From assembly GCF_964355755.1 (NCBI RefSeq), contig NC_092675.1, forward strand, positions 5,001 to 69,000: a stretch of DNA of 64,000 nucleotides, read 5' to 3'. Shown in pieces: positions 34,701 through 49,700 of this stretch. A program made the translations under genes and the position numbers. Positions within the stretch are counted from its first letter, which is position 1. The number at the start of each line of letters is the position of its first letter. This DNA is from Antedon mediterranea (Eukaryota > Echinodermata > Crinoidea > Comatulida > Antedonidae). The notes under the pieces are model-generated. The model was not told where the DNA came from and did not search any database. It worked only from the letters and a program-made list of their open reading frames with translations.

Positions 34701-37700
34701 TTTAAGCAGATTTAACAGTGTTAACTTCCAGGTACAGTTGTTTGATTTATTCACTTCAAACATCTTTAATGACATTGATAAAATGCTATAGTAAGATGAA
34801 ATTGAACCGGGATAACCAAAATTACCATATTTGGGCACATCACACTTTTTTTGTCTTAGTGTAGACAGAGCTTAAGGGTTTTCCATACCGAAGTGCATGT
34901 TACATTTTGTAAGATTTTTGTACATGTGAATCGGGTGTTAATTTAGAATCGATGATATACCTACCTTAAATTATATTTTCAATAATATATTCCATACTAC
35001 TTTACAAAGAAACTGTAAATAATTTGTGTCGTTTACTGTGCAATATGCTTTTATCTATAATGTATTCCTCAATGTACAGTATGGTGTATAATTAATGTAC
35101 AGTATGTTGTATAATTAATGTACAGTATGGTGTATAATTAATGTTCAGTATGGTGTATAATTAATGTTCAGTATGGTGTATAATTAATGTTGAGTATGGT
35201 GTATAATTAATGTTCAGTATGGTGTATAATTAATGTTCAGTATGGTGTATAATTAATGTTGATGTTCAATATGTTTAAAAGGCAGGAGATATGTGTGCTG
35301 ATTGCAAGGCTTTCTTCGCGGATTCTGAAGCTATGCTGAAAAATACAACTGTTCAGGTACGGTACTGCAAATTATTTTTACTTAATTTAAGTTTTTTTTT
35401 TTACTTTAATTACTTTTAACAATAAATCTAACTAAAATAATGATTAGAAAAAAAAATAGTAAAAAACTGCAATACTATTTTGGCACTTACTAATACTAAA
35501 AATTAAAAAAAAATTATTATAAAAATCAAGAAACCGTACAAAACAACTACATTCACTAATACAAAAATATCAATATATATATGTAAAATGTAAAATATGA
35601 GTATCATACAATATTCACAATTTATGAATTAAAAATGGGTAACATTATTATTGTATTCATATATTATCATTGTTACTGTTAACACTTCGACTGCCAGAGG
35701 TTTTTCCAGTTAGAAACTGCCACCGCCAGCGTTTTTAGCCCAATTCGATGTTTTTATTAAAGCTGATTGAAACCATGTATGTGATCTGATTTATATGTAT
35801 TTAGACTAAAATAATCATAAAGATTTTAGCTTTACAATGGTAAAAAGAACGATTTTTAAATCGCAATATGTAAATCGTAATAGTAAAATGAAAGTAACCC
35901 ACTTTTTGAGTTTTTCGTAGTTTCGCTCAAGAAAGTCGAGATATTCGCGATTTTGTGCAAGACATCACAATATGAAAATATCGCCCGGTGAGATCAACAA
36001 ACAACAAAAAGGTTACTTACACGGCACCGATAGGCCTATAAAAACAAGTTATCACTATCGAAAAATGTATTACATTTTATAAATCATAAATCTTACATCA
36101 ATGTTTTGCCAAAATCCACATAGTAAAGACACCAGGCCTAGTTAACCAGGCCTAAAGTTGGTCCGGAACCGTTTTACGACTACTAGGCCTAGGCTAGCCT
36201 TGTACTACTAGCCTAGATAGTAAACGGATGATAATATCCATACCATTTCAAAACAAGTTTGTTGCGTGAAACTCGGGTCACTTTCAGTAAAACACCAAAA
36301 CAATTAGGGTATACATACAATAATAAAATTAAAGACTTCGTATTGAAAATGACTCCATTATTTTTTATTCAGATAACAAACAAACATGTCAATCCACAAA
36401 AACCTTTGTAATGCTTCGGCGGCATAGCTAGCGCGCGACCGATACACAATGCGCCAAGCCATCGCTCTACGCGCTACTGTGATGCGCGGTGTTTGTTATT
36501 TCGACAGGTACCATTTTGACAGTCGTTCGTAACCAGATTAGTTACTTTCAAATTGTAAAATATTGACGGTCCAGACCGAATATAGTGATCATATTTATAG
36601 TATATACCAATAATTAACCTATCTACCGGATTTCGTAAAAAAACGCGAAAAACGAAGATCTTCGTGTTTGGCAGTCAAGCGTTGTGTTTCCAAAAACGAA
36701 GATCTTCGTGTTTGGCAGTCAAAGTGTGAACAATCAATTCTATAGTCTATATTGCATGCATATCTTAGCTATAAAATATATATTATTAAATTCAGTAGTT
36801 GCTTTCGGTTTTGATTTAATTAAACCGCTAAGAGATAATTATAGATAATGAAGTCTCATTATTCCTGCTTTTACTTTAGAATGAGCTGAAACAAGATTTA
36901 CTTCCAGTTTGTAACTATTTAGGTACTTACGAAGAAGAGTGTAAACTTGCAATCGAAAGTTTCTTACCTACCATCCTCAATACAGTGGCTGGTTATCTGG
37001 TGAGTAAATATACGATTTATTCATTTATTTCCACATCCAAACTATCGCAAAATAGACTTTTGATCAAGTCTTATTTTTACAAAGCATTTTATAGCAAGTA
37101 TATCCTGTAATCAAATTTGAGAATTTTTAAAGATATATTCTGCCCTGAATAAATAATGTTTTTGTTGAATACAGTATTCAGTATTTTTTCATATTTTGTA
37201 GTGACAATACATCTTTAAAATGTTGTTCCCTGTATACAGTATTTTTAAAAAGATTTTTATTTCTTCCAGGATCCTGCTACAGCTTGCCCAGCAATTGGTT
37301 TCTGTCCAAGCATTGAAGTTAAACACGAACTGAAAACTAACCAGTTGGAAGCGGTTAATGCTGTAAGACTTTTTGAAGTTTAAATTTGTAACCTATACCC
37401 TTTTCACATCTGCATAAATTGTTACAACTTGTTGGTTTGATCTTGCGATTTATTGCACGTTTTCATACATGTTTGTATACAAACCGGGAGTTTCAGGAAA
37501 TAGCATAGTTGCACACTTTGATTACTATGATTGGTCAGTTTAATACCAGGGCAATACACGCAGAACAAAAAAAATCATCATTGTGTTTTTTGGGAGATTT
37601 TCCACAAAATTGTCTTCACACTATTCAAACCTGGTTACAAGTTGTTACTTTTTGCAGAGTGTGAAAAAGATATTAGTGTGTATAAGTCATAAAAACCTCA

Positions 37701-40700
37701 AAAGTTTTAGAAAGTTTTCCATCTATAATAACGGAATATACCATAATTTTACTTTTATATCATTTTGGTATAAGAATAAATATTATAAACAAAAACTGAT
37801 AATAAAAGAAAACAAAATTAAAATAAAAATGGAAAGCAAGCCTCTGGAAGTAAAATTTCTGATCAAGAGAGCACAGGAAGCTCTGTATCAAACATTATGT
37901 GACAAAAAAGTGTCATATGTCCAAATATGGTAGTGATATGCCCAAATATGGTAGTGATATGACATCATCATGTCCATATATGGGCACATCACATGTTTTT
38001 GTCACATAAAGTTTGATAGTGTAGATACGACTATTTTATTCTATATTTTCAGGATCCATGTACTGATTGCAAGGCTTTCTTTGGTGATGTTAAAACTGTA
38101 CTTATGAATGAAACTAATGAGGTTTGTCTAATTCCAAAGTGTAAATTTAGTGCATTTCATTAATTGTCTAAAGCTCTGTCTACACTGTCAAACAAGTGTG
38201 ATGTGCCCAAATATGGTAGTGATATGCTTAAATATTGTATTGATAGGACATCATCATGTCCATATATGGGCATATCACTTCTTTTTTTTCCACATAAAGT
38301 TTAATAGTGTTGCCAGAGCTTAGTAGATTGTTATTATTCCACCATGATTGGTGTAGACAGAGCTTAGTAGATTGTTATTATTCCACCATGATTGGTGTAG
38401 ACAGAGCTTAGTAGATTGTTATTATTCCACCATGATTGGTGTAGACAGAGCTTAGTAGATTGTTATTATTCCACCATGATTGGTGTAGACAGAGCTTTAG
38501 GCTAACATGCAACATTTTGTGCATGGAAGTCTGAATTTAATTCAGAATATTGTTTTTAGATTATCACGCTCTTTAAATCATGTAGTCGTATCATACTGTA
38601 CTACAATCAGGAATTAATTTGTTGCCATATTCACCAATCAAACTTATGCGAAAAAATTGAAATTTCTTTTATCTAAAAGTGATTACAAACTTAAGTATAT
38701 CTTTAAATAATGGTTGACTTAAAACTTGAAAGTGAAATTACTCACTTATGTGTTATTTGTAAATGGATTGGAGGGAAATTGTGCTATAACTAAGCTATAC
38801 AGTATTTATGGAATGGTATGAATAATGTAATTTAATTCATATTATCTTTTATTTTATGTAGGAAACAATTATAAATGGATTGAAGACTTTGTGTGCAGAT
38901 CTAGGTTCATATGCAGCTGAGTGCAGTACATTAGTTGATCAATATGGTAAAACAGTCATCTCATTACTTGCTTCATCACTTGTAAGTATTATCCTTTATT
39001 CAAGATTTATATATGTAATTGGCTTTTTAAGCTCTGCCTACACTATCGAACTTTATGTGACAAAAAATGTGATGTGCCCTTATATGGACACGATGACATC
39101 ATATCACTACCATATTTAGGCACATCACACTTTTTTGTCAGATAAAGTGTGAGCTTAAAGCTCTGTCTACACTATCAAACTAGTCACTTAAAGTTTGATA
39201 GTGTTGAAAATATGTCCACACTATCCATTTTAATCATGAAAGCAGTTATGATTATCAACAAGGTACAATTTCCATAAAATATGTTATCTTTACAGGATGC
39301 TTCAGTAGTATGTAAAGATATTGGGTTTTGTTCTGCTGGTGGATTGCTCAAATTGGTTAGTATTAATATACAATATAACAAATATTTATCTATGAAAAAT
39401 GATGGTGTGTTTGGAGTGTGCAAGTTTCATAGTTTTATTCATTCTTTTGGTTTATGATGCATAAAGTGATGTGCAAAACTCAACCCTGCTATCTAGTACC
39501 AAGTGCAACATAATGGACTTGTCAATTGTATGACCCACTACGACCCCCAGGAGAGGTGCGTCATTTGTCCGATGTGCGTCACATCTTATGAATACCATGA
39601 CGCACCTGTGTCGAAAAAGTGCCTTGCCTTTAGGTTACCATGACACATCCATTTTGACGCACTGTGACTGATGTTCATGATATGGTTGGAGGTAAATTGA
39701 CGGACATTGACACACCATTTTCAGGGAATAATTTCGCCAGTGTAGCATAGCAAAAAGCTATACAAAACAACCTATTTGCTACACATTTCGCAAATTGTGT
39801 AGCAAAAAATGCAATACAAAACTATGTTTCTCGACTCAACAATCAGTTTGATTAGCAATTTTGCTAAACAAAATTTTTAAATGAAATTTTTCCCTGCATT
39901 TTTCGTTGATGTGGCATACCATTTAGGTGTTTTGATGCACCCCAGCATCAATAAGTATTTGTAAATGACACATCCATGGTGCACCTCTCCCGAGGTTGTA
40001 TGGTGGGTCATACAATTGACAAGTCCATTATGATGTACTTGGTACTAGATAGCAAGGATGAGTTTTGCGCATCATTTTATGTACTTTATCATCAACCAAA
40101 AGAATGAATAAAACTTGCATACTCCAAACACACCATCATTGTTTAGAATATCTGTTTAAAATACATGTTTGACACCTATTAAAAATGCTTGCACAATAAT
40201 ATTGTGATTTACTTTCTAAAGACTGGGGACATGTGTACAGATTGTGAGGCTTTCTTTGGCGATGTTGATGCTATTTTACAGAATACCACTATCCAGGTAT
40301 AGTTTTAGTTTTGATTACCAGTTTTGATTGTCTATGTTTGAGTAATACAAGTATATTAGTATTACTCAACAAAGACTTTTAATATTCCAAACACAAAAGT
40401 TACTTTATTTTAGAAATGACTTTGTCAAAAGTTGGGTTGAGTTGAGTTGTGATCTTAGTCTAAGACTAAGCCACATCAACCATACAATTGACTACCATAT
40501 ACTCCAGGTATAATCCCACTTCCGATCTAATCCCACCCCCTGCTTTATGTCAGATTTCACAAACAGGCATATCCCCGGGTATAGTCCCAGTATTGACTTT
40601 TGGTCTGGATGTAGGCCTCTCTCTAGCCAGGATGGGATTATACCAGAGGATATACGGTATTTGGAATTACCCATGCATATGGAAAATAGTTTGGCCTTTT

Positions 40701-43700
40701 TTCAGAAGTACCTTTTTTCATCATGCGCTTGCTTATTTAGATTTAATTACATGCTTAAAAATGTTACTGTATGAATATTTCTTGTTTAATCCATATAGAA
40801 AGAGCTGGAGGATGAGTTAAAGAATGTGTGTGATCTGTTTGGAACTGAAGCAGACCAGTGTAAAACGTACATAGACACCTATGGACCAATAGTCTTCTCT
40901 CTTCTTGCATCATATGTTGATCCCAAAACTGTCTGTACTGCTATTCAATTCTGTCCAGCATCTTTCGTCAATGCTATTGTGAGTAATTATCGTTCAATCT
41001 TGTATGTTTGATCCTTCATTATTTTTTAATTTGGTGTATTTAAATTACCATTGTATTTTGTACACAAAGGGTAATTCATTCATACGATGACGTCATGTTG
41101 CCGGCAACCAGATTCATTCATGATCCATTTATTCTACAAATTAATTCTGGACTATGACTGATTTTGGTTATTTAACCTATTCATTCATGCATATTTTTTT
41201 TGTTCTGTGTTTTATTTGTTTTCTATGTGTTCTGATATGACTAAAACGTATGGTGAGAGTCAATAAAAAATGTTCATAATATAATAATAATATTCATTCT
41301 TATATGCTTATTGCGCTCTAAACATAAATACTCCCATAATGGAGCTAGTAATCAGTGCAAAGTTGTGCCTAAGGATACTGCAATGTGGTGGGAGTTGGAT
41401 TCAAGCGTGGAAGTTCATTTTAGTCAGACAAATTATTAAAGAAAAATAATATATTATATTATTTTTCTTTTCTTAGAATGTGAAGACTTCAGGAGACATG
41501 TGTAATACGTGCAAAAAAACTGCCAGTGAAATTGATGCCTACCTTAACAACCCTGTCATTCAGGTAAAATAAAATCACTGACAAACCTTTTTGGTATAAA
41601 TCCATCTATTTTTAACAGTTAATATTCTACATTAATTTATCACACAATAATCATTAATCAAATAATCAAAATAAATCACTTTGGTTTATCAAATACTGTG
41701 GGTTGCATACTTTAAAATACTCATTGACTGGTTTATTATATGTGTACAGAAATCTATTGAAGAAGCCCTGGACATTGCTTGTAACTCTGTGACCTCAATA
41801 GCTGAAGAGTGCAAGGCAGTGGTGGATCTTATAGTTCCAAAAGTTCTTGTGGAATTGGCAACTTTATTGGTAAGTTCCTTGTTCAAGATTAAAGAAATGT
41901 TAGTGGTTCACTTTAAAATGGATATTCATTTTTCTTGGCATAATTAAGACAATAAAACAACAAAGAAAAATACATAAATTGCAAAAGGCAATACCTTAAA
42001 AACTATTAAAAATGCAGAAATTCCATAGGCCCTGTAAAATACAGTTAAACTTTGTTAACTATTCAATTATACTATTTGTTGTAGTTCATAACAAACTGTG
42101 CAGAAGAGATTTAGCAAAGGAATTCTAAAATTCTCCTTGATACAACAAGCCCTATTCTATTTGATAGTGCATTCCTGCTCTTACAGATTTTTCTTTTTAC
42201 AATTGCTAATCTGCACAGTTTTAAACTGTTGAACATTAATACTAATTACAAAATCATCTAGACTCTTATAATTATACAAGCCTTGCCATAGCCCTGAATT
42301 TATATATCTTTGATAAATTTCTTTGTTTTTAGGAACCAGACACATTCTGTTCGTTATTTGGTTTCTGTTCTTCTCAAAAAAACAAAGTGGTATGTACTCT
42401 TTAAGTGAAAGAAACATTTGATAGGAAATATAAGAATAATATTAATATTCCATTCTGTTCACATGTTTTCTATTAAAGTATAAAAGTTTCATTATATACT
42501 AAGGAGTTATGTAGCCGACTGCTTAGGACACTTGACTGAGACAATTGGATTCAATCCCCGACAACTTCCAGTCTACTCAGCTGTAAATGAGTACCTGGTT
42601 GAAAATACTAGGAAGGATAAGGCAGCATGGAAAGAAACAGGCCACCCTATCACATAATGCCGAGGCTTAGTAAAATGAGCTCCTAACAGCTCATTACGCT
42701 ATGTTCAGAAAAATGAATACAGGAATTGCCTACCTATTACTATAATTTCTAATATAGTATCGGATACTGCCACCTTTTCCATACAACAAATAGTTTGTTC
42801 ATAGCATTTCTGTTTCTAAAATATTTATTTGTTTTGTAGATTACCATGGTAACCATGAAATTGGCAACCCCAAGTAAGTTTTTAAAAGTTATGATTGTTA
42901 ATTGTAAAACAGGCTGCATTTGTAAAAGTTTAGAAACTTTGGATTGGTTTACTTGAAATTAGCCTATGCTATGTTAGCACAGGTATTCAACACCTCAAAT
43001 GAACTGTGTTTTTTTTCTATTTCTAGTTAAACAAGTTGAAAACAAAAATCTGGTTGCTCTGACAAATGTTGTAAGTTGTAGTTATATTATATAATTATTT
43101 TATTTTTTATCTTGTAATTTGTTTCCTCTTGATTGTTCAAATGCTCAAATCATTTAAATTAATGTAGTAATTTTATATTTTTGTAGGTTCCTGCAGTAAA
43201 GATGAGCCAAGGAAAACCAGTAGACACAAAAGTAACCGATTCCACCATTTGTCAAGTTTGTGAAGAAGTTGCGCAAGCTCTTGAAGGTTTACTAACAGAA
43301 AACTCAACTGAGGTATTAGTTCATTTGTAAATGTTTATAAAATACATGTATCTGCAAAAATCCCCATCCCCAATGCATTATTGTGAATGTCTAGTTTTCA
43401 TATATAGTAATGATATTAATAATAGTTCATTCATAGCGCATATAACCTAGCTCTCAATGCACTGTGCATGTTAAATTAAAATTGATGAGAAGTGGCAATA
43501 ATTTAAATGAATGAAAAACTTGTTTGAAATGGAAAGACTTCAACTGGGTCTTGAAAGAGTTTGGGTTAGTACTGATGGAAATTGGCACAGTATAATTGTT
43601 TTCGTAGCAGAAATACAAAAAACAATATTATAAAACCATTATAAATTTTATTCTGATTTTATAATTTTTACTGTATTTACATTCATGATCAACCTGGAAT

Positions 43701-46700
43701 TTAAATAAAATCAAACAGTACGATGTACAAAAGTTCACTGATTTCATCTTTGGAACTATGCAAGTAGTATCTATGTAAATTTGTTCTCTTCCTTTTCAGA
43801 CTGAAATAGTAAATGCTGTTGAGAAAGTATGCGACATCCTGCCTTCAAAATTTAAGACTGAATGTAATGCTTTAGTGACGCAGTATGGCGCTGTTTTAAT
43901 TGAACTTTTAGTTCAATCTGTCCCACCATCTAAATTATGTTCCGATTTGCACCTGTGTTCTAGTAAAGGTAAATATCAATTTACAAAATACATAGGTGAA
44001 AAATAACCATACTGATGCTTGCAACCTCAACAACAGAGTAAAAAAGGATGAAGATAAAAGGTTGTGTTTATACAACACCCTTCTTACTTTACACGCCTAC
44101 TATATGTATATGTGGGTTTTCACAGACGAAGGTCAATCCCCTAAACCGAGCCGAGCTGTGAACAGGAAGGTCAGTCACAGCTAAGTGTCTGCTGTATTCT
44201 CACCTTTATTACATATAGAGGGCAACTTACCCCAGAGGTCACTTTAAAAGGCTACTTCATCTCACCAACCGGCCAAATTTGGTGGGTTCTCAAGTAGCCT
44301 TTCCAGGCGGTTTTGTAATTACACGTAATCCTTTTCTCTTTCTGTTCCGTTTATACTACACCCCAAATGGGAACCAAATAGCCAGGTTTTCCTTATACCA
44401 TTATGCAGTATTTCATAGGTCCCTGTGAATCAATAACTGATTTTGTCATGTAATATGTACTTTAGATTTCTTATCACATTTGTAATATATGATTATAATT
44501 TATTTATTTAATAGAAATGATTTTGTCTGCATCTGAACAATGTACTTTGTGTGAATATGTAATTAAGACACTGGACTCAATGATCTCGGAAAATTCCACG
44601 GATGTAAGATTTTATTTTTTATGAAATTTAAAAACAGTTCAAACTTGTATGCAGTGTATACATGTATGATCCAGAGCATTTGTACATAGGACCAATAACA
44701 TCAAGGAATTCGGAATTGAGTTAAAAACATTTCTTTATTTGATACGATGAAACAAAACATTAAAAATAAAGATTGGTAATAAGGTTTGTTCCTTTTAATT
44801 TAGCAAGAAATTATAAATGCCCTTGACAAAGTTTGCAGCTACCTACCAAAAACTATAGCAGCTGATTGCGAGGATTTTGTCAACACTTACACACCACAAA
44901 TCTTAGGAATCATAAGAGAGCTATCACCTGACCAAGTGTGTACAGCCCTAGGCCTCTGTACCTCAAAAGGTAATGACATTATTTTACTTTTATCTTTTAA
45001 TAAAATAATTTCTTTATAGAAATCATTATTATTTGTACATTTGTCTGTTGTATTCTACATTGCAAAAAGAGATATTTATTTTATGTTGTAAACATTCTTA
45101 AGCTCTGTCTACAAACTAGTTTGAAAAAAAAGTTTGATGTGCCCAAATATGGTAGTGATATGCTCAAATATGGTAGTGATATGTGGCAATGAAATGATAT
45201 CATCATGTCTATGGTCACATTACATTTTTTGTTTGCCCTACTCTGACGCAAAGCTACTCCACAGTCCACAAACAATTACAATTCTAAAGCTCTGTCTACA
45301 CTATAAAAATAGTTTGACAAATAAGTGTGATGTTCCCAAATATGGTGTTAATATGCTTAAATATGGTAGTGATATGACATTATCATGTCCATATATGGGC
45401 ACATCACATTTTTCTGTCAAACTATTTTGATAGTGCAGACAGACCTTTACTATTGAATATTTGAATTACTTTTCTAAAATATTAATGCAAAAACATATAC
45501 TGCTGTATACTGAAGACATAAATGTTTCATTTTATACTTTCTTTGTTGTTTAGTTGTAAAGAATGTTGATGCATCTGCTGAGTGCGTTCTATGTGAATTT
45601 GTCATGCAGGAGCTGGACACTATACTTTCTGAGAATTCTACCGAGGTAAAGTTTTCTTGATCTTCAATCAATCAACAATTTACAGATAAGGATCTTGGTT
45701 CTTGTGATAAGCCTTATTGCAACTCAAACGAAACTATACTGAGATTGGGTGCTGTAACATCAACAGAGGCTGAATTTGAAACAAAACACCGGTGGTAAAA
45801 CTCCTACTCATAACAAGAGATGTGCACATAAGCCATATATGTACATTTGACCTCCATGTCCTTACCCGAGTAGACTTATTCTACCACCAGAACTATGGTT
45901 GAAGAGAGACTTGAACTTGTGCTGATACTAGGACTTTGGTTTGTGGCGCCTCTGCCTTAACCACTCGGCCACTCGACTCGATCTTGTCATGTTCTCGGTT
46001 TTAAATTCCACATTTTTCACTAACAAAAAGTAATCAGTTTTACTTTAATTACCTCTATGTTTTTTGAATGTTTGTTTACAGCAAGAAATCATAAATGCTT
46101 TGGAAAAAGTTTGCTCTTTACTACCAAACACCCTACAAGATGACTGCGACAGTTTAGTCAAGCAGTATGGCCCAGAAATAATTGAGCTACTGAAAAGTCA
46201 ATCACCAGATACCATCTGCACTTCTATTGGTCTTTGTGGAGCTAGTAAGTTGCACCCCAAATGCAATTCTTAGTGTGAAAGCTTAAAATGTCCGTTTTGG
46301 CTTATATTATATATAGTTTCATAGTAGGCACAGTTTTACTAACTTTATTGGGTAGAAACCAACTTATCCACATTCAAACAACTCCTCAAATTCCACATTT
46401 TTAATTTGCTCTTTCAACATTAACATTTTGCTCTTTTAAAAATATCTTTCTGTTGAATGTTCAGCACTTGCATTTTGCGCTATATTAACACTTTGACTGC
46501 CAGAGGTTTTTCCAGTTAGAAACTGCCACCGCCAGCGTTTATAGCCCAATTCGATGTTTTTATTAAAGCTGATTGAAACTATGTATGTGATCTGATTTAC
46601 ATGTAATTTAGACTAAAATAATCATAAAGGTTTTAGCTTTACAATGGTACCAAGAACGATTTTCAAATCGCAATATGTAAATCGTAATAGTAAAATGAAA

Positions 46701-49700
46701 GTAACCCACTTTTTGAGTTTTTCGTAGTTTCGCACAAGAAAGTTGAGATATTCGCGGTTTTGTGGAAGACATCACAATATGAAAATATCGCCCGGTGAGA
46801 TCAACAAACAACGAAAAAGTTACTTACACGACAAGTTATCACTATCGAAAAATGTATTACATTTTATAAATATAGTGTCCATATTTATAGTATATACCAA
46901 TAATTAACCTATCTACCGGATTTCGTAAAAAAACGCGAAAAACGAAGGTCTTCGTGTTTGGCAGTCAAGCGTTGTGTTTCCAAAAACGAAGATCTTCGTG
47001 TTTGGCAGTCAAAGTGTTAAATTGAACTTTATTATTATTATTATCATCCAAGTAAATGGGCAGATATTATTACTCAATTGTAATTTGTTTTTACAATCTT
47101 GATCATTACCTTCGATCACAGTGAATCACAATCATGCCTTTTACTTTTGGAATCCATTCAAATTTAAAGCAATGGGTCCTGTGTCAATAGTGATTGTACA
47201 ATAAAGTACTTCGTACTCTATTCAAAAAGAGAAAGGGATCTGGTGTGATGATCATGATCCCAGGCTTCCTCTGAAAGAACCATCTTGAACAGAAGAGGTC
47301 AGTTATTATAAAGAAATAAATCTGAATTATTTCTCCCTTTTTCCTCAGAACCAAAAGTTACTGCTTCTGGCGTTTGCATACTTTGTGAATTTGTCATGAC
47401 AACAGTGGATAAATATCTTGCAGAAAATTCTACCGAGGTAAACAATGTCATTAGCACTTGTTCTGAATTTCAGCCACTTTATAGGTTATTTTTTAGATAG
47501 CCAATTCAACAGCCAAACAACCCCATCCAATTTTCAAATATAGTCATTATTGATAAAACACTCAAATCGTTAATGTATAAGAAACAGAATGCTGTCTTGT
47601 AGCTTTGAACTACTTGTATTTATTTTATTTATTCGGTATATAAAAATATATTACAAAACGGCAGTCAAGGACTGAAATGAAATGTATTACAAATGACTAA
47701 AAATTAGTTAAAATTGCTATAAAAATAGAAACATCTTGATAAAATTAGATATCGTACCATACAATTAAAAACATACATGAATAAAAAACCTTAAAACATT
47801 CACTTATTACATATCTAAAAAAGAGCTAGTGGTGCCTATTAATTATATCCACCATGGTGGGAACTGGAGACGACCTAAGTCTGCTGGTTTTACAATGAGG
47901 TACTTCTAGAAAGCGGTTGACTCTGAGAGACCGAGCTGGCTTATGAAGAGGGGGAAGTATTTCTCTAAACAGCTCGGATTTTAATAAGCCTTCCCCGAAA
48001 GACAACACAAGTTTATTTCTTCTCTCTACAAGAGTAGGTAAACCAGTAACAGACAATGCATGATCATAGCACAAATAGTTGTTACCTAGCATGATACGCA
48101 ATGCTCTCTTTTGTACCTTTTCAATAGACTTGGACATGTCTTTATTATTTCATATCTATCAACCATTCTTGAACTGTGAGATTTACAATTAAAAAAATAT
48201 ACACTATTAAAAATGGAAGTAGCATCTTTTAACAATAGAACACATTATTCAATAAAATGTATGCATTCTGAAAAAAAAATCCGGTTACACTGGTGGATTA
48301 AACTGCTCATAATGTGGCTTTTGCACATAACAAAAATATATAGTATATGTATTCTTTTTTTTTCATGATTTTCTAAAAAACATGCATAAAAATACAAAGT
48401 AGACGGCAGTTAACATTTCTGCAAAGTACCACAAAGATTGTTTCTTAAAATTTTAAATATTTTGTGTGCAAATTTCCAACTTATTATTTCATTTTAACGT
48501 AAACAGGCTGAAATTAAGAAAGTTTTGGTTGAAGTTTGTAACATCTTACCAACAACCATCACTGCTGACTGCATTACCTTTGTTAATAAATATTCGGATA
48601 CTATCATCCAACTCATTTTGAATGACATTGATCCAGTAAATGTATGCAAAGAACTTACACTGTGTACTGATAGTGTTGCTGTTCAACAACTTAAAGGTAT
48701 GATGTGTACAATTGTACCATAGGAAAAAAATGCTTATGAACTTTCAGCTCAGTAATCCAAAATTTAAAGGGTTGAATTTTACATTGAGCTTTTGCTGGTT
48801 ATAACTCAGGACAGCTGATCATTCATCTGCTTTGTTAAGCTCTGTCTTCACTATCAAACATTATGTGACAAAAGAATGATATGTGCCCATATATGGACAT
48901 GATGATGTCATATCACTACCATATTTAAGCATACCACTGCCATATTTGGACACATCACACTTCTTTTGTCAAACTAGTGTGATAGTGTAGACAGAACTTT
49001 ATGCAATCAATTTGATGATGCATTCATTACAAACATTATAAATTATACTGCTGTTCTTTGGCCTCCACAGTAACCAGTGACGAGACCTGCGATTTATGCA
49101 AAATGGTGGTGATGTACGGTGATAAATACTTAGTGGAAAACTCAACCGTTGCTGAAATAGTGAAGATATTGCATTCAGTGTGCGATGTGTTTGAAGGAGA
49201 TTACAGAAGCAAGGTAGGTATATTATTTGTTATAGTATTCTTAAAATATTTAAAAGGAATTAATTTTAGTATACTAATGTTTAAATGTAATTTGCTCTGG
49301 AAAAAGAACTGGTATTTTGCACAGAATGAAATGTGAAGGAACATAATTAATTTAAGAAAAACCAAATTTGTTTTTATACAGTGTCAAAGCATTGTGGTAG
49401 AATATGGTCCAGCTATTCCAGCGCTTATTGCACAGTTAACGTCTCCAACCAAAGTCTGTCAGGTAAGGTATCAAATTATTATATTACTACATTTAAATCT
49501 TTATTGGTCTGAACATGCTTGAGGTAGAATATGGTCCTGAATTTTTCTTTGTAGAAAATGGAGCTTTGTCAGACTGGTGAAATGCTTGGTCAGAAGGAAT
49601 GTACATTTGGACCATCATACTGGTGTGCCAGCATGAAGAATGCACAGAAATGCAATGTATGTTTATCCATAAATATTATTGTTTTTATCCGGTAATGTTT

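Noticed and set aside
37583-37933. 116-codon plus-strand frame in prosaposin intron 10
   Set aside because: Low-complexity Lys/Asn/Ile-rich translation that runs into a MITE; no family or splice support.
40488-40820. 110-codon and overlapping frames in intron 14
   Set aside because: Overlapping frames on both strands around a GC-richer inverted stretch; no similarity, and the end overlaps the true exon 15 in another frame.
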